From Nonomuraea africana (GTDB lineage Bacteria > Actinomycetota > Actinomycetes > Streptosporangiales > Streptosporangiaceae), in the NCBI RefSeq assembly GCF_014873535.1, contig NZ_JADBEF010000001.1, forward strand, positions 1,984,001 through 2,048,000: a stretch of DNA of 64,000 bases, given 5' to 3'. Below are positions 35,821-46,185 of the stretch, one piece after another. Below the pieces are notes generated by a model. It searched no databases. It was not told the origin of the DNA and saw only the letters and a program-made list of their open reading frames with translations. A program made the translations under genes and the position numbers. The first letter of the stretch is position 1; every line of letters begins with the position of its first letter.

Positions 35821-37053
35821 ATGAGCATTGTCGGCCCCGAGACCCGGCTCGGCTCCCTGCCGGGTGCGCAGCAGCTCGAACCTCATCCCGGGCTGGCCGG
35901 TGGGCCGATCTATCTTGACTACAACGCCACCACGCCCGTCGACCCGCGCGCCCTGGACGCGGCCCTGCCGTACCTGACCACGCATTTCGGCAACCCTTCC
36001 AGCAGCCACCACTACGCCGAGCGGCCGCGCCAAGCGGTGGCTCGCGCCCGCGAGCAGCTGGCCGCGCTGCTCGCCGCCCGACCGCAGGAGATCGTCTTCA
36101 CCGGCGGCGGATCCGAGGCGGACACGCTGGCCATCCGCGGCGCCGCCCTGGCCCAGCCGCGCAGGCAGATCATCACGCAGCCGTCGGAACACCCTGCCGT
36201 ACTGCAGGCGTGCGCCAGCCTGGAAGCCGACGGGTTCGCCGTCACCCACCTGCCGCTGGATCGCCACGGCCGCGTCCGCCCCGCCGACCTGCAGGCGGTG
36301 ATCAGCGAACGCACGGCGCTGGTGTCGATCGCCTACGGCAACAGCGAGACCGGCACCCTGCAGCCGATCGCCGAGCTGGCCGCCATCGCCCACGCCCACG
36401 GAGCGCTGCTGCACACCGACGCCGCCCAGGCGGTCGCCAAGGTACCCGTCGACGTGACCCGGCTCGGCGTGGACCTGCTGACCGTGGTCGGTCACAAGAT
36501 GTATGCCCCCAAGGGTGTCGGCGCCCTGTACGTCCGCTCCGGGGTCGAGCTTGCCCCACTCATCCACGGCGGCGGCCAGGAGTCCGGGCTGCGGGCGGGC
36601 ACCGAGAACGTCGCGTTCATCGCCGCGCTGGGCGCGGCCGCCGAGATCGCCCGCCAGGAACTCCCCGACAGCGCCGTACGGCTCGCGGGCCTGCGCGACC
36701 TGCTCCAGCACGAGCTGGAACGGCTCCTGCCCGGCCTGATCACCCTCAACGGCCCTCCCGGCGAGCGGCTGCCCGGCACCTTGAACGTCAGCATCGACGG
36801 CATCGCCCACCTCGGCGCCCGTCGCCTGCTGGCGGCCATCCCGGGGGTCGCCGCCGCGACCGGCTCGGCCTGCCATGAAGGCGTCGACGCGCCCTCGCCT
36901 GTGCTGCTGGCCATGGGGCTGCCCGCCGAGCGGGCGATCTCGGCACTGCGCCTGACCCTCGGCCGATGGAGCACCGAGCCGGAGATACGGCACGCGGCCC
37001 AGTTGATCGCCGCCCAGGTGACACGGCTGCACGCCGGCGACGTCGCGCCCTAG
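35821..37053 (+). CDS. cysteine desulfurase (NifS/IscS-like)
   Basis: 410 residues, ATG at 35821 with GGAG six bases upstream, 28 bases after crcB. PLP lysine is in GHKMYAPKG (residue about 226); IYLDYNATTPVDP, HTDAAQAVAKV and GSGS-like GGGQESGLRAGTEN are family hallmarks. The catalytic cysteine is in TGSACHEG (about 351). Such enzymes mobilise sulfur, or selenium, as persulfide for Fe-S, molybdenum-enzyme or thiolation pathways. Position behind fluoride genes is unusual. A service role for the nearby FeS- and molybdenum-dependent, selenium-containing dehydrogenase is an inference. Confidence 0.93.
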   Translation: MSIVGPETRLGSLPGAQQLEPHPGLAGGPIYLDYNATTPVDPRALDAALPYLTTHFGNPSSSHHYAERPRQAVARAREQLAALLAARPQEIVFTGGGSEADTLAIRGAALAQPRRQIITQPSEHPAVLQACASLEADGFAVTHLPLDRHGRVRPADLQAVISERTALVSIAYGNSETGTLQPIAELAAIAHAHGALLHTDAAQAVAKVPVDVTRLGVDLLTVVGHKMYAPKGVGALYVRSGVELAPLIHGGGQESGLRAGTENVAFIAALGAAAEIARQELPDSAVRLAGLRDLLQHELERLLPGLITLNGPPGERLPGTLNVSIDGIAHLGARRLLAAIPGVAAATGSACHEGVDAPSPVLLAMGLPAERAISALRLTLGRWSTEPEIRHAAQLIAAQVTRLHAGDVAP

Positions 37054-37089
37054 CAGAGGTGCGACCGGCCTACGGCAGAAACGGGCCGC

Positions 37090-37380
37090 GCGTCACTCCC
37101 CTCCTGGAGGCTTCTCGCACGGCGTCGCGGGCACGTCACCATCGGCGTCACCGGGGACTCACCCTGGCTCTTCCCCGGCGCCCTCGCCGGAGGGCACCTC
37201 AGTGACTTCCACCTGGGGACCCGGCTGAAGCGCCTGGGCATCTACTCGCGCCCCGGCCAGGCATCCGCCCTCATGAGCCTCTCCACCCAGCTACCGGCCG
37301 CAGTCCTCACCGAACTGCTGGGGATCAGCCCCGAGACCGCAACCGCATGGACACAGGCCGGCGGCAACTGGGCTCGCTAG
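37090..37380 (+). pseudogene. C-terminal remnant of a recombinase-associated protein
   Basis: The plus strand to TAG 37378-37380 reads SPWLFPGALAGGHLSDFHLG, then RLKRLGIYSRPGQASALMSL and AAVLTELLGISPETATAWTQ. This resembles the C-terminal part of actinomycete tyrosine-recombinase/transposon-associated proteins (WLFPGxxxGxPL..RLxxLGI..LLGISxxTAxxW). No start or catalytic residues remain. It abuts the IS cluster, consistent with a repeatedly targeted mobile region. Confidence 0.5.
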
Positions 37381-37420
37381 GCGGCTCAACTCCCTGACCG
37401 CCCCAACCCCAGAACCTTAA

Positions 37421-38535
37421 GTGGGCGTTTGATCCTGTGAGTTCCGTCTGATCGGTGTTTCAGGTGCCTCGCCAGGTTGGGGTGGATTCGCGGGCGAGGC
37501 GGCGGGTCATCAGATCGATCATGGCGATGTGAATCATGGCTTCGGATCGAGCGGGCAGGGCCTCGTAGTCGCGGACCAGTCGGCGGTGGAGCATGAGCCA
37601 GCCGAGGGTCCGTTCGGCGACCCAGCGGCGGGGCAGGGCGGTGAAGCCCCTGGTGGCAGGGTCGCGGCGGACGACTTCGACGTCGATGCCGAGGGCGGCG
37701 CCGCCTTCGATGACCTTGGTGCGGTAGGCGCTGTCGGCCCAGGCCTTGGTGATGGTCGGGTGGTCTTCGGCGACCTGGGTCAGCAGGGGCAGTCCGGCGG
37801 CGCCGTCGGAGACGCCGGCGGCGGTGACCAGCACGGCGAGTAGCAGGCCGAGGGTGTCGGTGACGATGCTGCGTTTGCGGCCGGCGATCTTCTTGCCGGC
37901 GTCGTAGCCCTGGCTGGCCGCGGGCGCGTTGGCGGAGGTCTTGACGCTCTGAGCGTCGATGATGCAGGCGCTCGGTTCGGGATCGCGGCCTTCGGCGGTG
38001 CGCACTAATCGCCGGAGCAGGCCGGTGAGCTGGGTGAAGACCCCGTCTTTCTGCCAGTGGGCGAAGTAGCCGTAGACGGTCTGCCAGGGTGGGTACTCGT
38101 GCGGCAGGTAGCGCCAGGGGATGCCGGTGCGGTCGACGTAGAGGATGGCGTTCAGGATGGCGCGCAGGTCGTGCTCGCAGGGGCGGCCGATGTCGAGGCC
38201 TGTGCCGCGGCGGTCGGCGCGCCAGGCGCTCAGCACTGGTTCGATGAGCGCCCATCGTGCGTCGGACAGGTCGCTGGGGTACGGTCGCTGCTCGGCCATG
38301 CTTCTGGCGTATCGCAGATTGCATGTGCCGCCCAGTCCTGAGTGTCAGCTTTCAATCACATACCGTGACATGCTCGGCATCTTGGGATGAGACAGGACTT
38401 TCCTGGATGAGGTCGGCGCTCTGCGAGCTTCTCATCGACATCGCCACGCCGACATGCGCCGAAAGCGCGCAAATTGGGCGGTCAGACGGAGGGACGTACT
38501 GGGACCTACATCACCTCCCAGGATTAAACGCCCAC
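37421..38535 (-). mobile_element. IS5-family insertion sequence, copy 1 (1115 bp)
   Basis: Ends are imperfect inverted repeats: GTGGGCGTTTGATCCTGTGA at 37421 and GTGGGCGTTTAATCCTGGGA read inward from 38535. TAA lies directly outside both ends (37418-37420 and 38536-38538), the TNA-type target duplication of the IS5 family. One transposase gene fills the element. Same sequence as copies at 38539 and 41283. Confidence 0.95.
37460..38299 (-). CDS. IS5-family DDE transposase, copy 1
   Basis: 279 residues. N-terminal motif SDARWALIEPVLSAWR and VDRTGIPWRYLPHEYPPWQT; catalytic Asp in CIIDAQSVKTSA, second Asp in KAWADSAYRTK, and Glu in RRWVAERTLGWLMLHRRLVRDYE (split over the DDE C1 region). Single uninterrupted frame, so likely active. 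Identical in translation to the other two copies. Confidence 0.95.
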   Translation of the reverse strand: MAEQRPYPSDLSDARWALIEPVLSAWRADRRGTGLDIGRPCEHDLRAILNAILYVDRTGIPWRYLPHEYPPWQTVYGYFAHWQKDGVFTQLTGLLRRLVRTAEGRDPEPSACIIDAQSVKTSANAPAASQGYDAGKKIAGRKRSIVTDTLGLLLAVLVTAAGVSDGAAGLPLLTQVAEDHPTITKAWADSAYRTKVIEGGAALGIDVEVVRRDPATRGFTALPRRWVAERTLGWLMLHRRLVRDYEALPARSEAMIHIAMIDLMTRRLARESTPTWRGT

Positions 38536-38538
38536 TAA

Positions 38539-39653
38539 GTGGGCGTTTGATCCTGTGAGTTCCGTCTGATCGGTGTTTCAGGTGCCTCGCCAGGTTGGGG
38601 TGGATTCGCGGGCGAGGCGGCGGGTCATCAGATCGATCATGGCGATGTGAATCATGGCTTCGGATCGAGCGGGCAGGGCCTCGTAGTCGCGGACCAGTCG
38701 GCGGTGGAGCATGAGCCAGCCGAGGGTCCGTTCGGCGACCCAGCGGCGGGGCAGGGCGGTGAAGCCCCTGGTGGCAGGGTCGCGGCGGACGACTTCGACG
38801 TCGATGCCGAGGGCGGCGCCGCCTTCGATGACCTTGGTGCGGTAGGCGCTGTCGGCCCAGGCCTTGGTGATGGTCGGGTGGTCTTCGGCGACCTGGGTCA
38901 GCAGGGGCAGTCCGGCGGCGCCGTCGGAGACGCCGGCGGCGGTGACCAGCACGGCGAGTAGCAGGCCGAGGGTGTCGGTGACGATGCTGCGTTTGCGGCC
39001 GGCGATCTTCTTGCCGGCGTCGTAGCCCTGGCTGGCCGCGGGCGCGTTGGCGGAGGTCTTGACGCTCTGAGCGTCGATGATGCAGGCGCTCGGTTCGGGA
39101 TCGCGGCCTTCGGCGGTGCGCACTAATCGCCGGAGCAGGCCGGTGAGCTGGGTGAAGACCCCGTCTTTCTGCCAGTGGGCGAAGTAGCCGTAGACGGTCT
39201 GCCAGGGTGGGTACTCGTGCGGCAGGTAGCGCCAGGGGATGCCGGTGCGGTCGACGTAGAGGATGGCGTTCAGGATGGCGCGCAGGTCGTGCTCGCAGGG
39301 GCGGCCGATGTCGAGGCCTGTGCCGCGGCGGTCGGCGCGCCAGGCGCTCAGCACTGGTTCGATGAGCGCCCATCGTGCGTCGGACAGGTCGCTGGGGTAC
39401 GGTCGCTGCTCGGCCATGCTTCTGGCGTATCGCAGATTGCATGTGCCGCCCAGTCCTGAGTGTCAGCTTTCAATCACATACCGTGACATGCTCGGCATCT
39501 TGGGATGAGACAGGACTTTCCTGGATGAGGTCGGCGCTCTGCGAGCTTCTCATCGACATCGCCACGCCGACATGCGCCGAAAGCGCGCAAATTGGGCGGT
39601 CAGACGGAGGGACGTACTGGGACCTACATCACCTCCCAGGATTAAACGCCCAC
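38539..39653 (-). mobile_element. IS5-family insertion sequence, copy 2 (1115 bp), tandem
   Basis: Directly behind copy 1 in the same orientation, sharing a single TAA (38536-38538) between them and flanked by TAA at 39654-39656. Same ends and length as copy 1. Head-to-tail tandem copies separated by one target triplet suggest insertion of one copy into the target site at the end of the other, or a circular-dimer event. Confidence 0.95.
38578..39417 (-). CDS. IS5-family DDE transposase, copy 2
   Basis: 279 residues, same protein as copy 1 at an offset of exactly 1118 bases (element plus one TAA). Intact catalytic residues. Confidence 0.95.
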   Translation of the reverse strand: MAEQRPYPSDLSDARWALIEPVLSAWRADRRGTGLDIGRPCEHDLRAILNAILYVDRTGIPWRYLPHEYPPWQTVYGYFAHWQKDGVFTQLTGLLRRLVRTAEGRDPEPSACIIDAQSVKTSANAPAASQGYDAGKKIAGRKRSIVTDTLGLLLAVLVTAAGVSDGAAGLPLLTQVAEDHPTITKAWADSAYRTKVIEGGAALGIDVEVVRRDPATRGFTALPRRWVAERTLGWLMLHRRLVRDYEALPARSEAMIHIAMIDLMTRRLARESTPTWRGT

Positions 39654-39768
39654 TAAGAGCGTGTTTGAGAAGGTCAGCTTGAGGGGTGGAGTTGCGCCAC
39701 TTCAAGGAGTCGCATCAGCCCACGGAGCCGGTTGGCAGGCTGCGGACATGTTCGGGGAGCGCGGCATG

Positions 39769-40302
39769 TCACGTATGCGGCCGCCGTGGCCGCAGCGTCG
39801 ACGATCGGGAGGCTGAGGCCTCCCTGACCGCGGCGGACAGCCAGACGGTCAGCGCGGTGAGGGTCACGACGGCGATGACGATCAGTGTAGGAAAGTACCA
39901 ATCTGGGAAAAGATCCCCGAGATCGAAATCGCCATTGGGATATAGCACGAACGCGTGAGTGCCCAATATGGCCAGGGCGAGAGTGAACAGGTAGACCATG
40001 CTGGCGGCCGTGCACGGCACGAGGCCGCTGACGGTGGATCGACGATTCAGCGAGCCACCCAGCGCGGCGAGTACGGCCGCCTCGACGGCGAGGATGAGAG
40101 TGATGCTGAGCGTCACCGTCCGCGCCCACGTGATCGCGTTGTCCAGCCGGCTTGGCAGCAGGTCGTTCCAGGGCTCGTGCCAGGAGTTGAGCCCCGTCTG
40201 GACAGCCAACTGGAGCGCGATCAGGGTCACTCCGGCGTACAGCAACGGCGCTGCCAGAGCGCACAGCAGAGCGGGCGAGCGTTTCAGGTGTCGCAGGTCC
40301 AT
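39769..40302 (-). CDS. four-helix membrane protein within IS-bounded segment
   Basis: 177 residues. A short basic N-terminus (DLRHLKRS) is followed by four hydrophobic segments (LLCALAAPLLYAGVTLIALQ, LSITLILAVEAAVLAALGG, ASMVYLFTLALAILGTHAFV and TLIVIAVVTLTALTVWLSA). An acidic loop (NGDFDLGDLFPDWY) faces out. No clear ribosome-binding site, and base composition is lower in GC than the chromosome. Unknown family. It lies between the outer IS ends, so it is a candidate passenger gene. Confidence 0.6.
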   Translation of the reverse strand: MDLRHLKRSPALLCALAAPLLYAGVTLIALQLAVQTGLNSWHEPWNDLLPSRLDNAITWARTVTLSITLILAVEAAVLAALGGSLNRRSTVSGLVPCTAASMVYLFTLALAILGTHAFVLYPNGDFDLGDLFPDWYFPTLIVIAVVTLTALTVWLSAAVREASASRSSTLRPRRPHT

Positions 40303-40380
40303 GATCGATTAGACGGCCGACTCAAACTGAGCGTTCCGCGACGGATCACCTCTAGGTGCTTGAGATGATGATCATCTCTG

Positions 40381-41204
40381 TCAGTTGCAGATGTAACGGG
40401 CCTGGCGTTGGGCGGGTCCGCCGCGAGTAAGGCGACGGGCAATACCGGCGATGGCGGCCCAGCGGATGATCGCCGCGGACACCGCGGGATCGCGTTCGTA
40501 GTCGCGAGCCAGACGGCGGCAGGCGGTCAGCCAGGCCAATGTCCGCTCGACCACCCACCTGCGTGAGATGACGTTGAACCCACGCTGGGCAGCGGGCTTG
40601 CGCACGATCTCCAGGGTGGTGCGCAGCGTGTCATGAGTCCAGTCCACCAGCCGTCCGGCGAAGCCCTGGTCGGCGAAGACATGCCGGATCGGGGTGGTCA
40701 GGTACGTCGACAGCAAGGTGGTCTTGGCGCCGTCACGGTCTTGCCAGCTTGCGGCCATCACTGCGACCGTGACCAGCAGGCCGCTGGTGTCGGTGACGAT
40801 GAACCGCTTGCGGCCGTTGACCTTCTTGTTCGCGTCGTAGCCGCGGCTGTCGCGGCCGACTGTGTCGGCGCCCTTGACGCTTTGCGAGTCGATGATCCCC
40901 GCCGACGGCTCATCGGCGCGGCCGGCCTGCCGGCGGGCCGACATGCGCAGTTCGGTCAGCAGCATCTCGGGGACGCCGGCTTCTTCCCACTGCTGGAAGT
41001 ACCAGTACACGGTCTGCCATGGCGGCAAGTCGGTGGGAGGTACCGCCATGGACAGCCGGAGCGCACCACGTACAGGATGGCGTTGACGATCTCCCTGCGT
41101 GGATGCTTCTCCGGACGTCCGCCGGTGTTTGGCTCGGGCAGTAAGGGCTCGATCAGCTCCCACTGCGCGTCGGTCAGGTCCGAGGGGTAACGAGCAGGGG
41201 ACAT
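40381..41204 (-). pseudogene. IS5-family transposase with frameshift (second element)
   Basis: The N-terminus (SDLTDAQWELIEPLLPE, CPWRYLPP) is in one frame from ATG 41204. The rest (TDLPPWQTVYWYFQQWEEAG, IIDSQSVKGADT, FADQGFAGRLVDW, RWVVERTLAWLTACRRL) is in another frame ending at 40381. The shift falls near 41040 in CTCCCACC. Many IS5 members of the IS427 group produce transposase by programmed frameshifting, but no A- or C-run slippery heptamer is obvious here, so a disabling mutation is equally possible. Confidence 0.75.
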
Positions 41205-41282
41205 CTAGCCACCCTGGCGGCCCCAGCACCCGTCGTCACGCCGCCACACCGAGCATGAAGGATCTTCTCAAACACGCTCTAA

Positions 41283-42397
41283 GTGGGCGTTTAATCCTGG
41301 GAGGTGATGTAGGTCCCAGTACGTCCCTCCGTCTGACCGCCCAATTTGCGCGCTTTCGGCGCATGTCGGCGTGGCGATGTCGATGAGAAGCTCGCAGAGC
41401 GCCGACCTCATCCAGGAAAGTCCTGTCTCATCCCAAGATGCCGAGCATGTCACGGTATGTGATTGAAAGCTGACACTCAGGACTGGGCGGCACATGCAAT
41501 CTGCGATACGCCAGAAGCATGGCCGAGCAGCGACCGTACCCCAGCGACCTGTCCGACGCACGATGGGCGCTCATCGAACCAGTGCTGAGCGCCTGGCGCG
41601 CCGACCGCCGCGGCACAGGCCTCGACATCGGCCGCCCCTGCGAGCACGACCTGCGCGCCATCCTGAACGCCATCCTCTACGTCGACCGCACCGGCATCCC
41701 CTGGCGCTACCTGCCGCACGAGTACCCACCCTGGCAGACCGTCTACGGCTACTTCGCCCACTGGCAGAAAGACGGGGTCTTCACCCAGCTCACCGGCCTG
41801 CTCCGGCGATTAGTGCGCACCGCCGAAGGCCGCGATCCCGAACCGAGCGCCTGCATCATCGACGCTCAGAGCGTCAAGACCTCCGCCAACGCGCCCGCGG
41901 CCAGCCAGGGCTACGACGCCGGCAAGAAGATCGCCGGCCGCAAACGCAGCATCGTCACCGACACCCTCGGCCTGCTACTCGCCGTGCTGGTCACCGCCGC
42001 CGGCGTCTCCGACGGCGCCGCCGGACTGCCCCTGCTGACCCAGGTCGCCGAAGACCACCCGACCATCACCAAGGCCTGGGCCGACAGCGCCTACCGCACC
42101 AAGGTCATCGAAGGCGGCGCCGCCCTCGGCATCGACGTCGAAGTCGTCCGCCGCGACCCTGCCACCAGGGGCTTCACCGCCCTGCCCCGCCGCTGGGTCG
42201 CCGAACGGACCCTCGGCTGGCTCATGCTCCACCGCCGACTGGTCCGCGACTACGAGGCCCTGCCCGCTCGATCCGAAGCCATGATTCACATCGCCATGAT
42301 CGATCTGATGACCCGCCGCCTCGCCCGCGAATCCACCCCAACCTGGCGAGGCACCTGAAACACCGATCAGACGGAACTCACAGGATCAAACGCCCAC
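41283..42397 (+). mobile_element. IS5-family insertion sequence, copy 3 (1115 bp), inverted
   Basis: Same 1115-bp element as copies 1 and 2 but reversed; flanked by TAA at 41280-41282 and 42398-42400. Together with copy 2 it brackets the 1.6-kb segment in inverted orientation, the architecture of a composite transposon. Its right end cuts a TSUP transporter gene. Confidence 0.95.
41519..42358 (+). CDS. IS5-family DDE transposase, copy 3
   Basis: 279 residues, the same protein as the two minus-strand copies with an intact catalytic core. Confidence 0.95.
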   Translation: MAEQRPYPSDLSDARWALIEPVLSAWRADRRGTGLDIGRPCEHDLRAILNAILYVDRTGIPWRYLPHEYPPWQTVYGYFAHWQKDGVFTQLTGLLRRLVRTAEGRDPEPSACIIDAQSVKTSANAPAASQGYDAGKKIAGRKRSIVTDTLGLLLAVLVTAAGVSDGAAGLPLLTQVAEDHPTITKAWADSAYRTKVIEGGAALGIDVEVVRRDPATRGFTALPRRWVAERTLGWLMLHRRLVRDYEALPARSEAMIHIAMIDLMTRRLARESTPTWRGT

Positions 42398-42400
42398 TAA

Positions 42401-42591
42401 GAGGACGGTTGTTGGCCGCGGAGGGCAAAGTCCTGTGGCTGCTCGGGCTCGGTATGGCCGCATGCAACCTCACGGGTGCCCGACTTGGCGTCCACTTCGC
42501 GCTCAAACGCGGAAGTCGATTCATTCGGGTCGTCTTGCTGTGCGTCGTCATCGCGCTGGTCGTCAAGCTCGCCTACGACCAGTTCGCGTAG
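42401..42591 (+). pseudogene. TSUP-family permease, C-terminal fragment
   Basis: Right after the IS copy the frame reads KVLWLLGLGMAACNLTGARL, GVHFALKRGSRFIRVVLLC and VKLAYDQFA to TAG. This is the end of a TauE/SafE (TSUP) sulfite/organosulfonate exporter, whose last two helices follow GxxxGxxxALKRGSxFIRxxL. The first three quarters of the gene are absent, so the insertion, or an associated deletion, destroyed it. Confidence 0.75.
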
Positions 42592-42817
42592 TGGCCACGA
42601 GCGAACCTCATCAAGGCAGCGCCTACCGAGATCCGGGTCCGCCTCGGGTGCAGCCAGGATCAGACCGTCGACCGTGACCGGGACCAGCCGGGCCGCCACG
42701 CCGGATTCGCCCGGCAACCGCACGGACCCGTTTGGAGTCGTGATCACGTGGCTGGGAAAGGATTGGACGGGATGATGCTCGGGCTTGTAGCTTGCAGCTG
42801 ACTGTGACACCGCCTGA

Positions 42818-44485
<1,668 letters not shown>

Positions 44486-44655
44486 TTTCGCCTGAGCAGT
44501 GGTCATCCCGCATATACGTGGCGAGATGGCGGGCAGATCTGCGGCGCTGTCGGCCAGGAGCTGGGAGTGGTCGGCGTTCTCGTCGGACATCCACCGCCCG
44601 CTGGCATGGCGGAAAATGGCCATGCCAGCCGACCGTGCAGGCGGGGTCTCCTGTC
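44486..44655. other. spacer between rox and agmatine deiminase remnant
   Basis: No gene seen. Confidence 0.35.
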
Positions 44656-44990
44656 TCAGGAGAGGGCAGGCTGCTGTTGGGTGGCGCAGTGGATGCTTCC
44701 GCCTCCGGCGGACAGCAGATCGACGTTGAGGTGCACGACCGTGCGGCCGGGGAAGTGGTCCTCAAGCACCGCCTTGGCCGGGCGGTCGGCACGACTACTC
44801 CTCCGTTCGCGATGTAGAAGTTCACGTAGCCGATCTCGCGGGCTGCCCGGCCACGTCCACCGTCTGCTGCGGCGGCACCTCGAAGATCTCCAGCGTCCAC
44901 CCCCCGGCCGGCTGAGCAGACCAGAAGCCGCGCTCACGGGCCGATGGCGCCGCCGGCGTCAGGGCCCGGCACTTCGGCCGTCATGATCCG
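44656..44990 (-). pseudogene. agmatine deiminase, C-terminal remnant with frameshift
   Basis: The minus strand reads [14 protein letters not shown] and [18 protein letters not shown] in one frame, then [20 protein letters not shown] and [14 protein letters not shown] to TGA in another. The [13 protein letters not shown] block contains the catalytic cysteine of the PPAD/agmatine deiminase family. The N-terminal two thirds are missing and the frame is broken, so it is non-functional. Confidence 0.8.
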
Positions 44991-45062
44991 ACGCATGAGG
45001 CTTGCGCGGCCGAAAACACGTTGCAGTTCAAGATCGAGGCGCGGGACGCTCCCCCTGTGAAA

Positions 45063-45947
45063 ATGCATGCTAACCAGCTGACGGTGTCACCTGAGATGGT
45101 GCGCACGTTGGTAGATGAGCAGTTTCCCGAGTGGCGGAGCCTGCCCGTCAGGGGCATCACCGCCCAGGGGACGGTCAACGCCATCTTCCGCATCGGCGAC
45201 CTGTTCGCGGCTCGTTTCCCGCTACAGCCCAGGGACGTCGAGTCGACGCGGTGCCGGCTGCAGTCGGAGGCGCAAGCAGCCCGTGAGCTGGTAGGTCGCA
45301 CGCGGTTTCGCACGCCCGAGCCGGTCGCGCTCGGGGAGCCCGGGGCGGGCTACCCGCTTCCGTGGTCGGTGCAGACGTGGCTGCCTGGCGTCGTGGCCAC
45401 GGACGAGGACCCGGGCGAATCGGTCGCCTTCGCGCACGACCTGGCCGACCTCATCAACGAGCTGCGCGCCATGGACACGCGTGGCCGCACGTTCGGCGGC
45501 GAAGGCCGAGGAGGCGACCTGCAGTCCCATGACGGGTGGATGGAAACCTGTTTCAGGCGCAGCGAGCGACTCCTGGACGTCCCCCGGCTTCGCCGAATGT
45601 GGGCCTTCATGCGGAGTCTGCCGCGCACCGCCGTCGACGTGATGACCCACGGTGATCTGATCCCCGGCAACGTGCTCGTGTCCGCCGGGCGACTGGCCGG
45701 GATCCTTGACGTCGGCGGCTTCGGACCGGCCGACCCTGCTCTGGATCTCGTGAGTGCGTGGCATCTGCTTGAGGCGGGGCCGCGGCAGGCGCTCCGCGAC
45801 GAGCTCGGCTGCGACGACCTCGAATGGGAACGCGGCAAGGCGTGGGCCTTCGAGCAGGCGATGGGAGTGGTCTGGTACTACGTCGAAAGCAACCCGGCCA
45901 TGAGCCGGATGGGCCAACGCACCCTGGAACGCATCCTGGCGGACTGA
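45063..45947 (+). CDS. aminoglycoside phosphotransferase-like kinase (APH family)
   Basis: 294 residues from ATG at 45063; a TTG at 45021 would lengthen it by 14. APH fold landmarks: N-lobe VNAIFRIGDLFAARFPLQ (the Lys position is Ala-Arg here), the Brenner catalytic motif VMTHGDLIPGNVL (Asp198) and the metal-binding LDVGGFGPADPALDL (instead of the more usual IDWG). Members phosphorylate aminoglycosides, macrolides or small metabolites; substrate cannot be read. Monocistronic, in a stretch with other resistance-type genes. Confidence 0.85.
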   Translation: MHANQLTVSPEMVRTLVDEQFPEWRSLPVRGITAQGTVNAIFRIGDLFAARFPLQPRDVESTRCRLQSEAQAARELVGRTRFRTPEPVALGEPGAGYPLPWSVQTWLPGVVATDEDPGESVAFAHDLADLINELRAMDTRGRTFGGEGRGGDLQSHDGWMETCFRRSERLLDVPRLRRMWAFMRSLPRTAVDVMTHGDLIPGNVLVSAGRLAGILDVGGFGPADPALDLVSAWHLLEAGPRQALRDELGCDDLEWERGKAWAFEQAMGVVWYYVESNPAMSRMGQRTLERILAD

Positions 45948-46185
45948 ACCATCCCGGACGGGCACAGGCCTCACCAGGCCGTTGATCATTGAGCCTTTTG
46001 ATCGTGATGATGCTGGTTCGGCGCGCAGAGAACGTCGGCAATCCCGAAGGCGCTCTGCTGCCGCCCGCCGGCCGCACCCACCACCACCACCACATCGGCC
46101 GCGGCGGCCGCAGCTCCGGCGGGCGGGCGGCCGCGGAGACCCGGGTTGGATCGCGTACCGAACCGGATATCCAAGACACCCCCCT
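45948..46185. other. convergent intergenic region
   Basis: Contains a short repetitive CCACCA tract (46076-46095). No gene convincingly present. Confidence 0.35.

Larger units (their letters stand above)
39657..41279. mobile_element. 1.6-kb segment bounded by a second type of IS end, with passenger gene
   Basis: Begins GAGCGTGTTTGAGAAG at 39657 and ends with its exact reverse complement at 41264-41279; TAA follows or precedes both ends. Between them are a membrane-protein gene (39769-40302) and an IS5-family transposase gene (40381-41204). An internal, diverged end (GGTGCTTGAGATGATGATC, 40355-40373) could mark the left end of a smaller standard IS, in which case the left 0.7 kb is a passenger or a second element. 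Its outer ends abut copies 2 and 3 of the 1115-bp IS exactly. Confidence 0.65.

Noticed and set aside
46076..46095. CCACCA tract as a repeat array
   Set aside because: Too short and isolated for a CRISPR or tandem-repeat feature; no CRISPR array is present in the window.
45986..46174. Small minus-strand frame beginning MDIRFGTRSNPGLRG
   Set aside because: Low-complexity Ala/Val tract and a His/Gln end with no ribosome-binding site; considered non-coding.
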